NCBI GenBank assembly: GCA_040004225.1
Contig: JBDUBI010000081.1
Location: 1-18,016 of the forward strand
Length of the DNA stretch: 18,016 nt
Origin: JALYUA01 sp040004225
Lineage (GTDB): Bacteria > Acidobacteriota > Thermoanaerobaculia > UBA5066 > Gp7-AA6
Direction: 5' to 3'
A program made the translations under genes and the position numbers. The notes beneath the pieces are model-generated. The model saw only the letters and a program-made list of their open reading frames with translations, did no database searches and was not told where the DNA came from. This document shows positions 7,742 through 14,500 of this stretch, piece by piece. The number at the start of each line of letters is the position of its first letter. Position 1 is the first letter of the stretch.

Positions 7742-8047
7742 ATGCCCGAGCCGCCGCTGACGATCCGTCCCGACGCCGCCGCGAAGCTGCGCGGAGAAGC
7801 CGACTTCTCACGATCGTTTCTCTCGGTCCGCCAGGTCCTCGGGTGCGGGGGCAACGGCTACCGGATCTCCGTCGAGGAGAACGACCCCGACGAGGGCCAC
7901 CGGTTCGTGGCGGAAGGGATCCCCGTGGTGATGGACGATGTCTCCTTCACGCGACTGCGCGGCGCCGTCCTCGAGCTCGACCCGGACCCCGCCGGGGAGG
8001 GATATCGCCTCGACCATCCCGAGGCGGTGATGACGACGTTCTGCTAA
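7742..8047 (+). CDS. Small IscA/HesB-like protein with reduced cysteine set
   Basis: A 101-residue product whose layout follows the A-type iron-sulfur carrier fold. It starts LTIRPDAAAKL like the N-terminal helix, then VRQVLGCGGNGYRISVEE aligns with the family strand that normally reads around the first conserved cysteine (here C35). VVMDDVSFTRLRGAVLEL fits the usual VVVD..S...L.G..LD segment, and the protein ends at DHPEAVMTTFC. IscA/ErpA/SufA normally carry a C-terminal CGCG-type motif; here only one terminal cysteine (C101) remains and the chain stops. Whether it carries clusters is therefore uncertain. The ATG at 7742 has no Shine-Dalgarno but sits just after TACAAT. It is divergent from thiD across 14 bp. 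It could instead be a structural relative with another ligand. Confidence 0.65.
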   Translation: MPEPPLTIRPDAAAKLRGEADFSRSFLSVRQVLGCGGNGYRISVEENDPDEGHRFVAEGIPVVMDDVSFTRLRGAVLELDPDPAGEGYRLDHPEAVMTTFC

Positions 8048-8132
8048 CCGTCGCCTTCGCTCACTTCGGGACCCGCTCACGCGCGGGCGGCTCGCCTGAG
8101 GGCTCGACCGCCTGGTCCCTTCGTTCGCTTCG

Positions 8133-8191
8133 GCTCCCGCAGCGGGAGGCTCCTCCTTCCCTTCGGTCAGGAGACTCCTCCCGCTGCGAGC
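8133..8191. terminator. Long imperfect hairpin, candidate bidirectional terminator
   Basis: GCAGCGGGAGG (8139-8149) pairs perfectly with CCTCCCGCTGC (8177-8187). The stem extends outward through GCTC (8133-8136) and GAGC (8188-8191) with a two-base bulge. Inward, CTCCT (8150-8154) can pair with AGGAG (8169-8173), leaving a loop of 14 bases. That is about 20 base pairs in total. No T run follows on either strand, so intrinsic termination is unproven; an RNA-stabilising or repeat-element role is equally possible. Confidence 0.45.
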
Positions 8192-8224
8192 TTAGCGACC
8201 ATCGGGGTTAAAGCGCAGCCTCTG

Positions 8225-8265
8225 CCCCCTCGCCCCGCGCTCGGGGAGAGGGTTGTGGTGAGGGG
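8225..8265. repeat. Interspersed palindromic-type repeat (CCCCTCGCCCCG...CGGGGAGAGGG family)
   Basis: CCCCTCGCCCCG and CGGGGAGAGGG form a stem with one internal mismatch around a CGCT loop, followed by TTGTGGTGAGGGG. On the minus strand this reads like the dispersed palindromic repeats familiar from many high-GC proteobacterial genomes, whose spurious translation gives peptides of the LTTTLSPSAGRGGRG type; exactly that peptide is encoded here. Multi-copy status cannot be tested from one window. Confidence 0.5.
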
Positions 8266-8367
8266 ACCCGCAGGTAGGCGAAGCGCACCTGCCGATGCGA
8301 ATGATTGGCGCCTGCCCTGGTCATCGGATCTCCTGACGGGAGCCCTCTTCACGTGCGACCGCGTGTT

Positions 8368-9111
8368 TCAGGCCCGAAGCAGCGCTTTCGTCGCGGGGTG
8401 CTGCGGGTTTGTCAGCACCTCCGCCGCGGGGCCTTCCTCGGCGACCTGCCCTGCGGCGAGGACGACCACCCGGTCGGCATACGTCCGCGCAAACTCCGCG
8501 TCGTGCGTCGTGACGAGAAGGCCTCGGCCGTCTCGCGCGAGGCCGCGGAGGACCTCTCCGAGCGATCCCCGGCGCGCCGGGTCGAGGGAGGCGGTCGGCT
8601 CGTCCATCAGGAGAAGGGGAGGATCGACCGCCAGGGCGCGGGCGATGGCCACACGCTGGGCCTCTCCGCCGGAGAGCTCTCGCGGATAGGCGGAGGCGCG
8701 CGCGCCGACACCGAGCGATTCGAGGAGGGCGAGTCCGCGCGTCCGGGCTTCCGTCACGCCCCGCCCGTGGGCGTACACGGCCGCGAGCGTCGTGTTGTCG
8801 AGGGCGGTCAGGTGCTCGAAGAGAGCGTGCTGCTGGAACACCATTCCGGCGCGGCGGCGGAGATCCTTGAGGCGAGACTCGGGAGGAACGGGCCCGGGTC
8901 CGAGCTCGAACCCGTCGATCGCGATCGCCCCCCCGTCGAACGCCTCGAGCGCGACGGCGGCCCGCAGGATCGTCGTCTTGCCGGAGCCGGAGAGGCCCAT
9001 CAGCGCGCAGATGTCGCCGCGGTGGACCGTGAGATCCACTCCATCAAGGATGCGCCGCTGTCCGCGCACGAGGCGCAGCGCTCGGACCTCCAGCAGGGAG
9101 CCCGCGGTCAT
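8368..9111 (-). CDS. Polar amino-acid ABC transporter ATP-binding protein (GlnQ/HisP type)
   Basis: The 247-residue ATPase powers the importer encoded just upstream. It shows a complete nucleotide-binding set: Walker A GLSGSGKTT (39-47), Q-loop VFQQ (91-94), signature LSGGEAQRVAIARAL (146-160), Walker B LLLMDEPTASLD (166-177, catalytic E171) and the switch histidine in VTTHD. Size and motif wording fit the polar amino-acid uptake branch. The ATG at 9111 overlaps the permease stop in an ATGA, so the two proteins are probably made in a coupled way. A longer open frame upstream is only antisense/shadow sequence of the permease. Conserved C-terminal HPATKALLRA resembles the tail of this family. 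Substrate is not determined by this subunit. Confidence 0.92.
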   Translation of the reverse strand: MTAGSLLEVRALRLVRGQRRILDGVDLTVHRGDICALMGLSGSGKTTILRAAVALEAFDGGAIAIDGFELGPGPVPPESRLKDLRRRAGMVFQQHALFEHLTALDNTTLAAVYAHGRGVTEARTRGLALLESLGVGARASAYPRELSGGEAQRVAIARALAVDPPLLLMDEPTASLDPARRGSLGEVLRGLARDGRGLLVTTHDAEFARTYADRVVVLAAGQVAEEGPAAEVLTNPQHPATKALLRA

Positions 9112-10559
9112 GACGGCGCACTCCATCGCCGCTCGAGAAAACGGGCGAGCCGCGAAAGCGGCAGGGAGAGGAGCAGATAGAGCGCGGCGCAGAGCGCTCC
9201 CGGCAGGACCCAGCTCCCGACGTTTGCCGCGAAGATCGAGGTCTGCTTCGTCAGCTCGACGACAGTAATGACCGAGACGAGCGAGGAGTCCTTGAGCAGC
9301 GCGACGAAATCGTTCGTCATCGGCGCGAGCGCGAGCCGGAACGCCTGGGGCCCCCGGACGAGCCGCAGAATCAGCCACTCGGAAAGCCCGAGCGTCCGCG
9401 CCGCCTCGAGCTGCGGGCGCGAGACGGCCTCCAGGGCTCCCCGGTAGATCTCGCTCTCGTACGCGGCATAGTTGAGGCCCAGGCCGAGGAGGGCGGCGAT
9501 GAAGGCAGGCAGGCGCACCACCGACGAGAGGCCGTAGTAGAGCACGAAGAGTTGAAGGAGAACGGGCGTTCCACGGACGACCTCGACGTAAAGCGTGAAG
9601 ATCGTCCGAACGACGCGGCCTCCGTAGATCCGGCCGCTCGCCAGCACGACCCCCGCCGAAACCGCGAGCGCCATGGCAAGACACGACAAAAGGAGCGTGA
9701 TGAGGGCGGCACGCAGAAGGGCGGGCAGGTAGGCGAGCACGCGGGCCGCGGCGGAGGCGGGCGGGCGAGCCGGGGCCGGCGCCGGGGCGGCGGGGGCAGC
9801 CTCGCCGAGGACGCGCGAGAAGAGCTTCGGCTGCGCATCGTCCCACACGTTCCAGCGCCGGAAGATGCTCTCGAGCGTGCCGTCCCTCATCGCGCCTTTC
9901 AGCACCGCGTCGATGCGGTCGCGCAGCGCCGTGTCTCTCTTCGCCAGCACGCCGACGTACCGGCCCGTGGCCGCGGCCTCCGGCTGCATCGTCAGGCCCG
10001 CGACGTGCCGCAGGGCGCGCTGCGCGATGATGTGGTCGAGGAGGACCCCGTCCAGACGCCCTTCCGCGAGGTCTCCGTACGGATGCACGTCGTCGTCGTA
10101 GCTGACGAGCTCGAATCCTTGAGCCGATCGTCCCGCGGCGAGAATGTCGTAGGCGAGGGTGCCGGACAAAGTGCCGATGCGACGCCCACGCAGGTCTGAG
10201 AGTGCGCGGAATCGGCCCCGATCTGCCGACCGCACGGTGAGAACCTCGCGAAATTCGAAATACGGGACCGTCACCGCATGCGCCGCGCGCCGGGCAGGAA
10301 GGTCCTCGACTCCGGAGAGCCCGAGAAGGAAGTCGCCTCTCTCGACCGAGGCGTCGATGGAGGTGAAGGCGACCTGAACGAAGCGGGCGGACTTTCCGAG
10401 CGAGGCAGCGACGAGCTCCGCGATCTCGACGTCCATCCCCCGAACCACGGAGGGATGCCGCGGATCCGCTTCGACGAAAGGCGCGCCGCCCTCCGCGTCG
10501 CCGCCCCATCGAAAGGGCTCCGGCGCAGCGGCCGTGAGAGACGCCGCCCCGGCCAGCAT
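9108..10559 (-). CDS. Fused amino-acid binding protein / permease of a polar amino-acid ABC importer
   Basis: From the first in-frame ATG the product is 483 residues. Residues ~14-245 form a family-3 solute-binding domain (GMDVEIAELVAASLG, LSDLRGRRIGTLSGT, GRLDGVLLDHI). An alanine/proline-rich linker spans ~253-270, and a HisM/GlnP-type permease fills ~275-483 with the coupling-loop motif EAARTLGLS (385-393) contacting the ATPase. Such binding-protein/permease fusions are known, for example GlnP of lactococci. The start is doubtful: codons upstream of 10559 encode HARRAAPLWLCFGWMLAGAA, a good signal peptide, yet no ATG, GTG or TTG is in frame there until GTG at 10733/10730 inside the rhomboid gene. 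The annotated start thus truncates the signal. The likely cargo is a polar amino acid; which one is unknown. Confidence 0.85.
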   Translation of the reverse strand: MLAGAASLTAAAPEPFRWGGDAEGGAPFVEADPRHPSVVRGMDVEIAELVAASLGKSARFVQVAFTSIDASVERGDFLLGLSGVEDLPARRAAHAVTVPYFEFREVLTVRSADRGRFRALSDLRGRRIGTLSGTLAYDILAAGRSAQGFELVSYDDDVHPYGDLAEGRLDGVLLDHIIAQRALRHVAGLTMQPEAAATGRYVGVLAKRDTALRDRIDAVLKGAMRDGTLESIFRRWNVWDDAQPKLFSRVLGEAAPAAPAPAPARPPASAAARVLAYLPALLRAALITLLLSCLAMALAVSAGVVLASGRIYGGRVVRTIFTLYVEVVRGTPVLLQLFVLYYGLSSVVRLPAFIAALLGLGLNYAAYESEIYRGALEAVSRPQLEAARTLGLSEWLILRLVRGPQAFRLALAPMTNDFVALLKDSSLVSVITVVELTKQTSIFAANVGSWVLPGALCAALYLLLSLPLSRLARFLERRWSAPS

Positions 10560-10636
10560 CCATCCGAAGCACAGCCAGAGCGGCGCCGCGCGGCGCGCGT
10601 GAGAGTGGAAGACCGCCGGTCGCCTCGCCGTGACGT

Positions 10637-11338
10637 CTACGGCGACACCGTCCGCGCAAGACTCCGCTGCGGACGCAGGAACGCCCAGAAGGTGAGAATG
10701 CCCGTGGCGAATCCGCCGATGTGCGCCCACCACGCGATCCCCGATACCTGTCCCGCCGTCGCGGCGGCAAGAGTCCCGCTGAAGAACTGGATCAGGAACC
10801 AGAATCCCAGGTAGACCCACGCGGGGATTTCGAAAAAGACGGGCCAGAACACGATCAGGAAAAGGGCGTGGATCCGCGCGCGCGGGTAGAGCACGAAGTA
10901 AGCGCCCATCACTCCCGCAATCGCGCCGGACGCGCCGACGGCGGGGACGCGGGAACCCGCATTGGTCAGGACGTGGATCAGACCCGCCGCGATTCCGCAC
11001 CCCAGATAGAAGACGCCGAACTTCAGGGGCCCCATGCGGTCCTCGACGTTGTCTCCGAAGATCCAGAGCGCCCACATGTTCCCGATGATGTGGAGCCATC
11101 CTCCGTGGAGGAACATCGTGGTCAGGAATGGAACGTACGTGTGAGGAAATCCGACCCCCGCCGCCCACGCCGGGTCGGTGAAACGGGCGGGGATGATGCC
11201 GAAGAGCGCGATCATCTGATCCGTCGCGCCGGCCGGCAACGACAGCTCCCGAAAGAACAAGAAGAAGTTGATCGCGATGATCGCCCAGGTCGCGACGGGG
11301 ACGTGGCGGCTCGGGATGTTGTCGCGGATCGGAAACAT
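10637..11338 (-). CDS. Rhomboid family intramembrane serine protease
   Basis: A 233-residue membrane protein with six or more hydrophobic segments. The catalytic dyad is present: S137 in the GASGAIAG motif and H206 in AWWAHIGGFATG. The upstream HGGWLHIIGNMWALWIFGD segment carries the conserved H78, H83 and N87 of active rhomboids. The N-terminus MFPIRDNIPSRHVPVATW is the usual start for this bacterial subfamily, supporting the ATG at 11338, although no Shine-Dalgarno precedes it. Rhomboids cut single-pass membrane proteins within or near the membrane; the substrate is unknown. It lies 42 bp behind the DUF962 gene and 77 bp ahead of the transporter fusion, so all four genes may be co-transcribed. 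No functional link to amino-acid uptake is evident. Confidence 0.92.
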   Translation of the reverse strand: MFPIRDNIPSRHVPVATWAIIAINFFLFFRELSLPAGATDQMIALFGIIPARFTDPAWAAGVGFPHTYVPFLTTMFLHGGWLHIIGNMWALWIFGDNVEDRMGPLKFGVFYLGCGIAAGLIHVLTNAGSRVPAVGASGAIAGVMGAYFVLYPRARIHALFLIVFWPVFFEIPAWVYLGFWFLIQFFSGTLAAATAGQVSGIAWWAHIGGFATGILTFWAFLRPQRSLARTVSP

Positions 11339-11380
11339 CGTCGGGGATCGGCGCCACTTGAGGGGCGCCCGTCCTGCCTG

Positions 11381-11833
11381 CTATTTCTCCGCAGTCCGCG
11401 CGGACAGCGGCGGCCTCACCCGGAGAAGCTCGTTGACCAGAAACAGGGGACCGATCAGAAGATGCACCAGGTTCCGCACGAAGGCGGGAGCCTTGTGCTC
11501 GTAGCGCGCGTGACCGATCCCCTGGAAAATCCAGCCGACGGCAAAGGTCGCGAGGCCCACCTTCCAGCTGTCCGCGGCGCGGGCGGCGGCATACAGGAGC
11601 GCTTCGGGAACGAGCAGCGCGACCGCGAGCGGGAGATCGAGGGCGGCGTAAAAGATGAAAGCGGCCGCGATCAAGACCCCGGCAGCCGTCCCTCCCATCG
11701 GAAGGGGAACCAGGCGGAGGAAAGAGAAGATACCGAAAACGATCAGCGGAACCCCGACCGCGTGACAGACGAGGTTTCCGCGCGTCCGGTGGTACGACCC
11801 GTAGTCGGCAAGCAGTTCGTCGACGCGTTTCAT
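11381..11833 (-). CDS. Mpo1-like (DUF962) membrane protein
   Basis: The 150-residue protein matches the DUF962/Mpo1 family layout. An N-terminal YHRTRGNLVCHAVGVP carries H15 and H24, followed by membrane segments (~27-45, ~50-64, ~66-85), and WIFQGIGHARYEHKAPA carries H108 and H113. A final hydrophobic NLVHLLIGPLFLVNEL segment follows. In yeast Mpo1 these histidines bind Fe(II) for alpha-oxidation of 2-hydroxy fatty acids. The bacterial homologues are largely uncharacterised, so the same reaction here is inference. The start at 11833 follows a perfect TATAAT by 12 bases and lacks an obvious Shine-Dalgarno. It sits 24 bp downstream of the anti-sigma gene and could be read from that operon as well. 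The presence of a beta-oxidation operon in the same window is suggestive only. Confidence 0.85.
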   Translation of the reverse strand: MKRVDELLADYGSYHRTRGNLVCHAVGVPLIVFGIFSFLRLVPLPMGGTAAGVLIAAAFIFYAALDLPLAVALLVPEALLYAAARAADSWKVGLATFAVGWIFQGIGHARYEHKAPAFVRNLVHLLIGPLFLVNELLRVRPPLSARTAEK

Positions 11834-11845
11834 GCGGCGGCGCGA

Positions 11846-11851
11846 ATTATA
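11846..11851 (-). promoter_or_regulatory. Consensus -10 box TATAAT upstream of the Mpo1-like gene
   Basis: On the minus strand TATAAT lies 12 bases before the ATG at 11833, in the 24-bp gap after the anti-sigma gene. A transcript started 6-7 bases downstream would have a leader of only about five bases. The -35 region (GGCTGC at 17-bp spacing) is poor, so strength is uncertain. Confidence 0.45.
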
Positions 11852-11857
11852 GAGCGG

Positions 11858-12961
11858 TCATTCGACGCGCAGCCAGAGTCTCCTCTGACGGTCGCCCGGC
11901 GCAAACTGCAGGGAGAGCAGCGACGGAGTCTCTTCTTTCCGCGCGTCTGCCGGGGCGTCGCCTCGGAGGCCGGTTCCCGAGGGCACCGCCTCGCGGACGT
12001 GTCCGGTGGCATCGACCACGAGAAGGAAGGTGCGGCCGCGCAACGTCGCCGGTATGTCGGCCTCGCGAGGATGAAGAAGGTCCGGAGGGGAGCCTGCCCC
12101 GTCCGCCTCCAGGATCACGAGTCGGACGGCTCGCTCCGCGAATCGGGCGGACGCAGCCCTAGCCTCGGGCCGCCCGTCTGACCGGGAAGCGGCCTTCGGA
12201 GCGGCCACACCGACCGAGGGCGTTTCCAAGGAGGATTCGGATCTCACGGAAGCCGCCGGTGCCGCCGGGGGTGCGGCGTTCTTCAGGACGAGACGGGAGG
12301 GCGCGGACGCTGCGGCGTCTGCCTCGACGGACTTTCTCTTTTCGCGGAGGGAATCAATTGCCCCGACCTCGTCCTTCTTTGCCATCTCCGGTGCGGCCTC
12401 GGCCAGTTTTCCTTCCTGTCGACGTTGCCGGCGGGCGTCGGCGGGGCGCGCGGAGGCGGCGCGCGGGCCCTCCGCTGGCGGGGCCGCGAGCGCGCCGCCC
12501 TGCGCCGCGGCCGGTCGAGGCGCGGTGACGGGAAGGGAGAGCTCGGGGGCTGCAGGCTTTCTCTCCTGCGAGACGGAAACCCGGATCGGCTCGCGCGACA
12601 TCCTCTCGGCGGCTTCATTCTTCGCCACGATGGCCGACCCGATGATCGTCGCGATGACGGCGGCCGCGAATGCGCCGGCCCACCGGAGGTCAATCCCGAA
12701 GGTCGGGCCGAAAAAGGGCCGCCGGTTTCCGCTCGACTGGAGCTTTCTCAAGATCCGAGCGGCAAGGTCGGGAGAGGGCGGGTTGGGACGGCTGGAGCGG
12801 TAGAGCGCGAGCGCCGCTTCGAATTCCGCCGCGGCGCCCCGGCATTCGGCGCAGTGTGCGCGGTGCGATTCGAAGTGGGCGCGCTCGGCGGGGGAGAGAT
12901 CGCCGTCGTGCAGGCGGGACAGGAACTCGGGCGACCGCGCCGGGTGAGAGCCGGCGGTCAT
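11858..12961 (-). CDS. Zinc-finger anti-sigma factor with periplasmic C-terminal domain
   Basis: The 367-residue protein begins with a zf-HC2 anti-sigma domain: H33, C37 and C40 form the HxxxCxxC zinc motif in FESHRAHCAECRGAAAEF. One membrane helix follows at about 93-111 (WAGAFAAAVIATIIGSAIV). The rest, predicted outside the cytoplasm, is a long alanine/proline/charged low-complexity stretch (~130-280). It ends in a small structured domain with RTFLLVVDATGHVREAVPSG and LLSLQFAPGDRQRRLWLRVE, which resembles the strand pattern of TonB C-terminal-like domains, though I cannot confirm this. The N-terminal domain would hold the sigma factor until an envelope signal arrives. The ATG at 12961 overlaps the sigma stop (ATGA), the normal sigma/anti-sigma arrangement, ensuring balanced synthesis. 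Confidence 0.85.
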   Translation of the reverse strand: MTAGSHPARSPEFLSRLHDGDLSPAERAHFESHRAHCAECRGAAAEFEAALALYRSSRPNPPSPDLAARILRKLQSSGNRRPFFGPTFGIDLRWAGAFAAAVIATIIGSAIVAKNEAAERMSREPIRVSVSQERKPAAPELSLPVTAPRPAAAQGGALAAPPAEGPRAASARPADARRQRRQEGKLAEAAPEMAKKDEVGAIDSLREKRKSVEADAAASAPSRLVLKNAAPPAAPAASVRSESSLETPSVGVAAPKAASRSDGRPEARAASARFAERAVRLVILEADGAGSPPDLLHPREADIPATLRGRTFLLVVDATGHVREAVPSGTGLRGDAPADARKEETPSLLSLQFAPGDRQRRLWLRVE

Positions 12962-13602
12962 AGGGAGTTCCCCGGCGCGAGCCGCGGCGTGAGCAGCGCT
13001 TTCAACTGCGCACGGCCGCGGGCGATTCTCGATTTCACGGTTCCGAGGGGCAGGTCGAGCGACACGGCGATCTCCTCATAGCTCCACTCTTCGAGGTCTC
13101 TCAGGACCACGGGCATACGAAAGTCGGCGGCGAGCCGCGACAGCGCCTCGGTGACGAAGACCCGCGACTCGTTGGCGCGGGCGTTTTCCTCCGGTCCCGC
13201 CGCCGTCTCGGTGGCGGCGGGAGAAGAGTCTTCATCGGAGCTTCCCGCGAAGATCCGTCGAAAGCGTCCCCGCGCTCGATACCGATTTTTTACGGCGTTG
13301 TCTGCGATCGACGCCAGCCAGGCGCGGGGCGGCGCCTCGTTTCGGAATCGGGAGAGGCCCCGGTAGGCCTTCAGCAAAACCTCCTGGGTCATGTCGTCGG
13401 CCTCCTGTTCTCCGACGGCGCGCGCCATCCACCGGTGCACCGTCGCCGTATGCCGGACGACGAATTCGGAAAAAGCCTCCTCCTCGCCCGACTGGGCGAG
13501 GAGGATCAGCCGCTCGTCCGAGAGACTCGAAAGGGTCTCAGCGGTCGCGGTGCGGGTCGGGAGCGTACTCCCGCTCGAAACCACGTCCCCGATCTCTGGC
13601 AT
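12958..13602 (-). CDS. ECF-type RNA polymerase sigma factor
   Basis: A 214-residue sigma factor with only regions 2 and 4. Region 2 spans about 32-112, with the core-binding DDMTQEVLLKAYRGLSRF at 69-86 and the -10-reading/melting part ending NAVKNRYRARGR. A linker of ~40 residues rich in S, E and A follows (115-145). Region 4 is at about 153-205 with the helix-turn-helix WSYEEIAVSLDLPLGTVKSR. The ATG at 13602 has GAGG nine bases upstream and gives a normal ECF length; a GTG at 13584 is an alternative, and the open frame up to 13755 is shadow of the secreted-protein gene. The start overlaps the 3' end of that gene by 65 bp, so translation is likely coupled. It is inhibited by the next gene product and probably reads the promoter at 14501-14526. 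Confidence 0.92.
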   Translation of the reverse strand: MPEIGDVVSSGSTLPTRTATAETLSSLSDERLILLAQSGEEEAFSEFVVRHTATVHRWMARAVGEQEADDMTQEVLLKAYRGLSRFRNEAPPRAWLASIADNAVKNRYRARGRFRRIFAGSSDEDSSPAATETAAGPEENARANESRVFVTEALSRLAADFRMPVVLRDLEEWSYEEIAVSLDLPLGTVKSRIARGRAQLKALLTPRLAPGNSL

Positions 13603-14476
13603 ACAGCTCGTCCTCGCGGGGCAACACGCCGAGCCGAACCAGCTCGGCTCGGAACTCGTATCTGACGGCAACGCGGGCTGCGGGAATGGGATCCTCGTCG
13701 AAGGAAGTCCACTGCACCGCAAACGGCGTCCGGTCCCCGATCCCGGTGGCGGCAAAGGAATCGGACTCGCGGGTTCTCGACGGGGACTGCGCGTTCCGCG
13801 GAGCTTCCAAATTCGCTTTGGCGCGCGAGTCGGTGGCCGGCGCCTCTCCCCGAACCGTGCTCTCGGAGGCCTGGCCGGCAGATCCGCTCAGGGCAGGCGG
13901 AGCGGACGGAGCGCCTCCTTCGACGCCGCCCTCCACGGCGGCTTCGTCCGATGCGTCTTTCGCGCGCTCCCGCTGCCGGCGCCAGGGCGCGATCGGCGCT
14001 GCCGCGACCGGACGCCGCTCCCGGAAAAACACCGCCTCGATGGTTCCGACGTTCGACGTGTCGCCCAGCCACTTCGCGTAAGAGCGGCTCGTCTCGGTGA
14101 AGAAGAACCGGCGGGAGGTTTCGCCGGAGATCTGCCAGCCCGGGATCTCGGCCGTCTGGCCCGGCATCAGGATCCACTTCGTCGCCCGGCCGGCGTTCGT
14201 CCGCTTCGCGTCGATGACGTTGCGTCCATCCACCGACAGCGCGACGGCAACGCGTTCGTCCGTGGGATTTGAGAGCCGCAAGGAGAAGTTTTTTCCCCGA
14301 AGCGCCTCGATATAGATGCGCCCGCGGGCGGAGTACTCCGGCGCGGGGCTCCCGTCGACGACCACAGAAACCGAATAAGGGCCATACCCCGACGCGGCCG
14401 CCGGACGGCTGCCGGCCAGCAAACAGGCCACCGCGAGACCCGCAGAACCGATTATCGTTCCCCGGTCGAGCTTCAT
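13538..14476 (-). CDS. Secreted protein of unknown function, first gene of an ECF sigma operon
   Basis: A 312-residue product with a clear signal peptide (MKLDRGTIIGSAGLAVACLLAGSRPAAA, cleavage likely near 28-29). The conserved core, about 50-160, contains ALRGKNFSLRLSNPTDERV, ALSVDGRNVID, LMPGQTAEIPGWQIS, RRFFFTETSRSYAKWLGDTSN and VGTIEAVFFRER. I have the impression that this pattern recurs in bacterial hypothetical proteins, but I know no function. A low-complexity segment rich in A, S, E and G (~165-250) follows, then a terminal part with AVQWTSFDEDPIPAARVAVRYEF. The ATG at 14476 has AGGAGG (14485-14490) eight bases upstream, which rules out the longer frame from 14506. Being first in the operon and overlapping the sigma gene, it may be a target or partner of the sigma/anti-sigma pair; that is inference. 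Confidence 0.75.
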   Translation of the reverse strand: MKLDRGTIIGSAGLAVACLLAGSRPAAASGYGPYSVSVVVDGSPAPEYSARGRIYIEALRGKNFSLRLSNPTDERVAVALSVDGRNVIDAKRTNAGRATKWILMPGQTAEIPGWQISGETSRRFFFTETSRSYAKWLGDTSNVGTIEAVFFRERRPVAAAPIAPWRRQRERAKDASDEAAVEGGVEGGAPSAPPALSGSAGQASESTVRGEAPATDSRAKANLEAPRNAQSPSRTRESDSFAATGIGDRTPFAVQWTSFDEDPIPAARVAVRYEFRAELVRLGVLPREDELYARDRGRGFEREYAPDPHRDR

Positions 14477-14484
14477 GTTCAAAG

Positions 14485-14490
14485 CCTCCT
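14485..14490 (-). promoter_or_regulatory. Strong Shine-Dalgarno AGGAGG of the secreted-protein gene
   Basis: A perfect AGGAGG eight bases before the ATG at 14476; it decides the start over the in-frame ATG at 14506, whose reading would run through this site. It is the best ribosome binding site I see in the window, suggesting high translation of the first gene of the sigma operon. Confidence 0.8.
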
Positions 14491-14500
14491 CGGGAAGAAG

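Larger units (their letters stand above)
8048..8367. repeat. Hairpin- and repeat-rich spacer between convergent genes
   Basis: This 320-bp interval holds no credible gene. Its first half contains an imperfect direct repeat: the 23-base unit beginning CCTTCGCTCACTTCGGG at 8054 recurs at 8118 with 19 of 23 matches, each copy followed by a G/C-rich hairpin, giving a 64-bp period. Larger inverted repeats follow at 8133-8191, 8226-8251 and 8270-8292. The spacer separates the IscA-like gene from the ABC ATPase gene, both of which end here, so transcription stop signals are expected. Confidence 0.6.

Noticed and set aside
8045..8047. Possible selenocysteine or readthrough at the end of the IscA-like gene
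   Set aside because: The stop is TAA, not TGA, and the following codons do not continue the family.
8167..8352. A 61-codon minus-strand open frame in the hairpin-rich spacer
   Set aside because: Its translation contains LTTTLSPSAGRGGRG, the familiar false peptide made by reading a dispersed palindromic repeat; no ribosome binding site or family match.
10583..10596. Perfect palindrome GCGCCGCGCGGCGC
   Set aside because: It falls in the alanine/arginine codons of the transporter signal-peptide region and is expected from GCG/CGC codon runs; no promoter surrounds it.
10560..11357. N-terminal extensions of the transporter fusion (from 11357) and of the ATPase frame (from 10770)
   Set aside because: They run through the rhomboid and permease genes in the wrong frame and give arginine/proline-rich sequence without domain character.
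13603..13755. Longer sigma factor start at 13755
   Set aside because: The extra residues are cysteine/serine/proline shadow of the secreted-protein gene; ECF sigma length and the GAGG spacing favour 13602.
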